Below, in pieces: positions 6,198-6,260 of a stretch of DNA of 6,260 nt. The stretch is from Desulfobacterales bacterium. Its GTDB lineage: Bacteria; Desulfobacterota; Desulfobacteria; Desulfobacterales; JAFDCJ01. Every line of letters starts with the position of its first letter. The first letter of the stretch is position 1. The DNA is taken from assembly GCA_029939875.1 (NCBI GenBank), contig JAOZSC010000166.1, forward strand, positions 1 to 6,260, read 5' to 3'. A model generated the notes under the pieces. It was given only the letters and a program-made list of their open reading frames with translations. It did no database searches and was not told where the DNA came from. Both the position numbers and the translations under genes were made by a program.

Positions 6198-6260
6198 ATG
6201 CTCAAAAATTACAAAGAGTTGAAAGTCTGGCAAAAGTCATATCAACTCTGTTTAGAGATA
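6198..6260 (+). CDS. Four helix bundle protein (23S rRNA intervening-sequence type), 5' part
   Basis: The first 21 codons are visible before the window ends. The segment YKELKVWQKSYQLCLEI matches the conserved N-terminus of the four-helix-bundle / S23 family (PF05635, TIGR02436 type). Members were first found inside intervening sequences of 23S rRNA genes, and the Avd accessory protein of diversity-generating retroelements is a relative. Free-standing chromosomal copies are common and their role is unknown. The full protein would normally be about 115-130 residues. An AGGCGG (6186-6191) lies six bases upstream of the ATG. Another ATG at 6179 opens a different frame with no family resemblance. 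No rRNA, reverse transcriptase or variable repeat is visible in the window, so neither the rRNA nor the retroelement context can be claimed. Confidence 0.8.
   Translation, partial: MLKNYKELKVWQKSYQLCLEI

Noticed and set aside
5957..6205. An 82-codon minus-strand frame in the sdhC upstream region, including a possible 39-codon start preceded by GGGAG.
   Set aside because: It is translated partly from the 8-bp repeat and runs through the best promoter candidate. The product has no recognisable pattern, so it is probably spurious.
6179..6260. An alternative open frame from the ATG at 6179.
   Set aside because: It is in a different frame from the ATG at 6198 and its product resembles nothing, while the 6198 frame gives the conserved four-helix-bundle N-terminus.
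6198..6260. A diversity-generating retroelement, suggested by the Avd-like family.
   Set aside because: No reverse transcriptase, template repeat or variable repeat is visible, and the family also includes many free-standing proteins.

Overview
The window looks like part of an anaerobic deltaproteobacterial (Desulfobacterota) chromosome, most likely a sulfate reducer of the Desulfobacterales or a relative. The main reason is the order sdhC-sdhA-sdhB: a single five-helix diheme cytochrome b, a 637-residue flavoprotein and a 254-residue iron-sulfur subunit. This layout is known from Geobacter, Desulfobacterota and other menaquinone users. The taxonomic call is an inference from protein style; no rRNA or other marker is present.

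Layout. Positions 1-86 hold a degenerate 8-bp tandem repeat and the leader of recR. Two rightward genes follow, overlapping by 11 bp: recR (87-686, recombinational repair) and a YkgJ-type cysteine-cluster protein (676-1083). They run head-on into a leftward gene set with only 9 bp between stop codons. Read in its own direction (right to left), that set is sdhC (5879-5238), sdhA (5209-3296), sdhB (3299-2535), an MscS-family channel (2531-1395) and a small unknown, possibly winged-helix protein (1374-1093). All gaps are 28 bp or less and sdhA/sdhB overlap by 4 bp, so this is probably one transcription unit. A 318-bp AT-rich non-coding stretch (5880-6197) holds a candidate promoter, two palindromes in the sdhC leader and a second 8-bp tandem repeat. 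The last 63 bases are the start of a rightward four-helix-bundle (23S rRNA intervening-sequence type) gene cut by the window edge.

How the genes work together. SdhCAB is a complete membrane-bound succinate:menaquinone oxidoreductase / fumarate reductase: flavin active site on SdhA, three Fe-S clusters in SdhB, two b hemes in SdhC. The channel and the small protein are probably co-transcribed, but no functional link to succinate metabolism can be read from the sequence. RecR and the YkgJ protein form an independent unit.

Most of the window is ordinary housekeeping sequence. The least explained items are the matching 8-bp repeat tracts near both ends, in opposite orientation, one just upstream of the four-helix-bundle gene; the perfect 8-bp inverted repeat next to the sdhC ribosome binding site; and a terminator-like hairpin antisense within sdhA. 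I see no clear evidence for a wholly new system.
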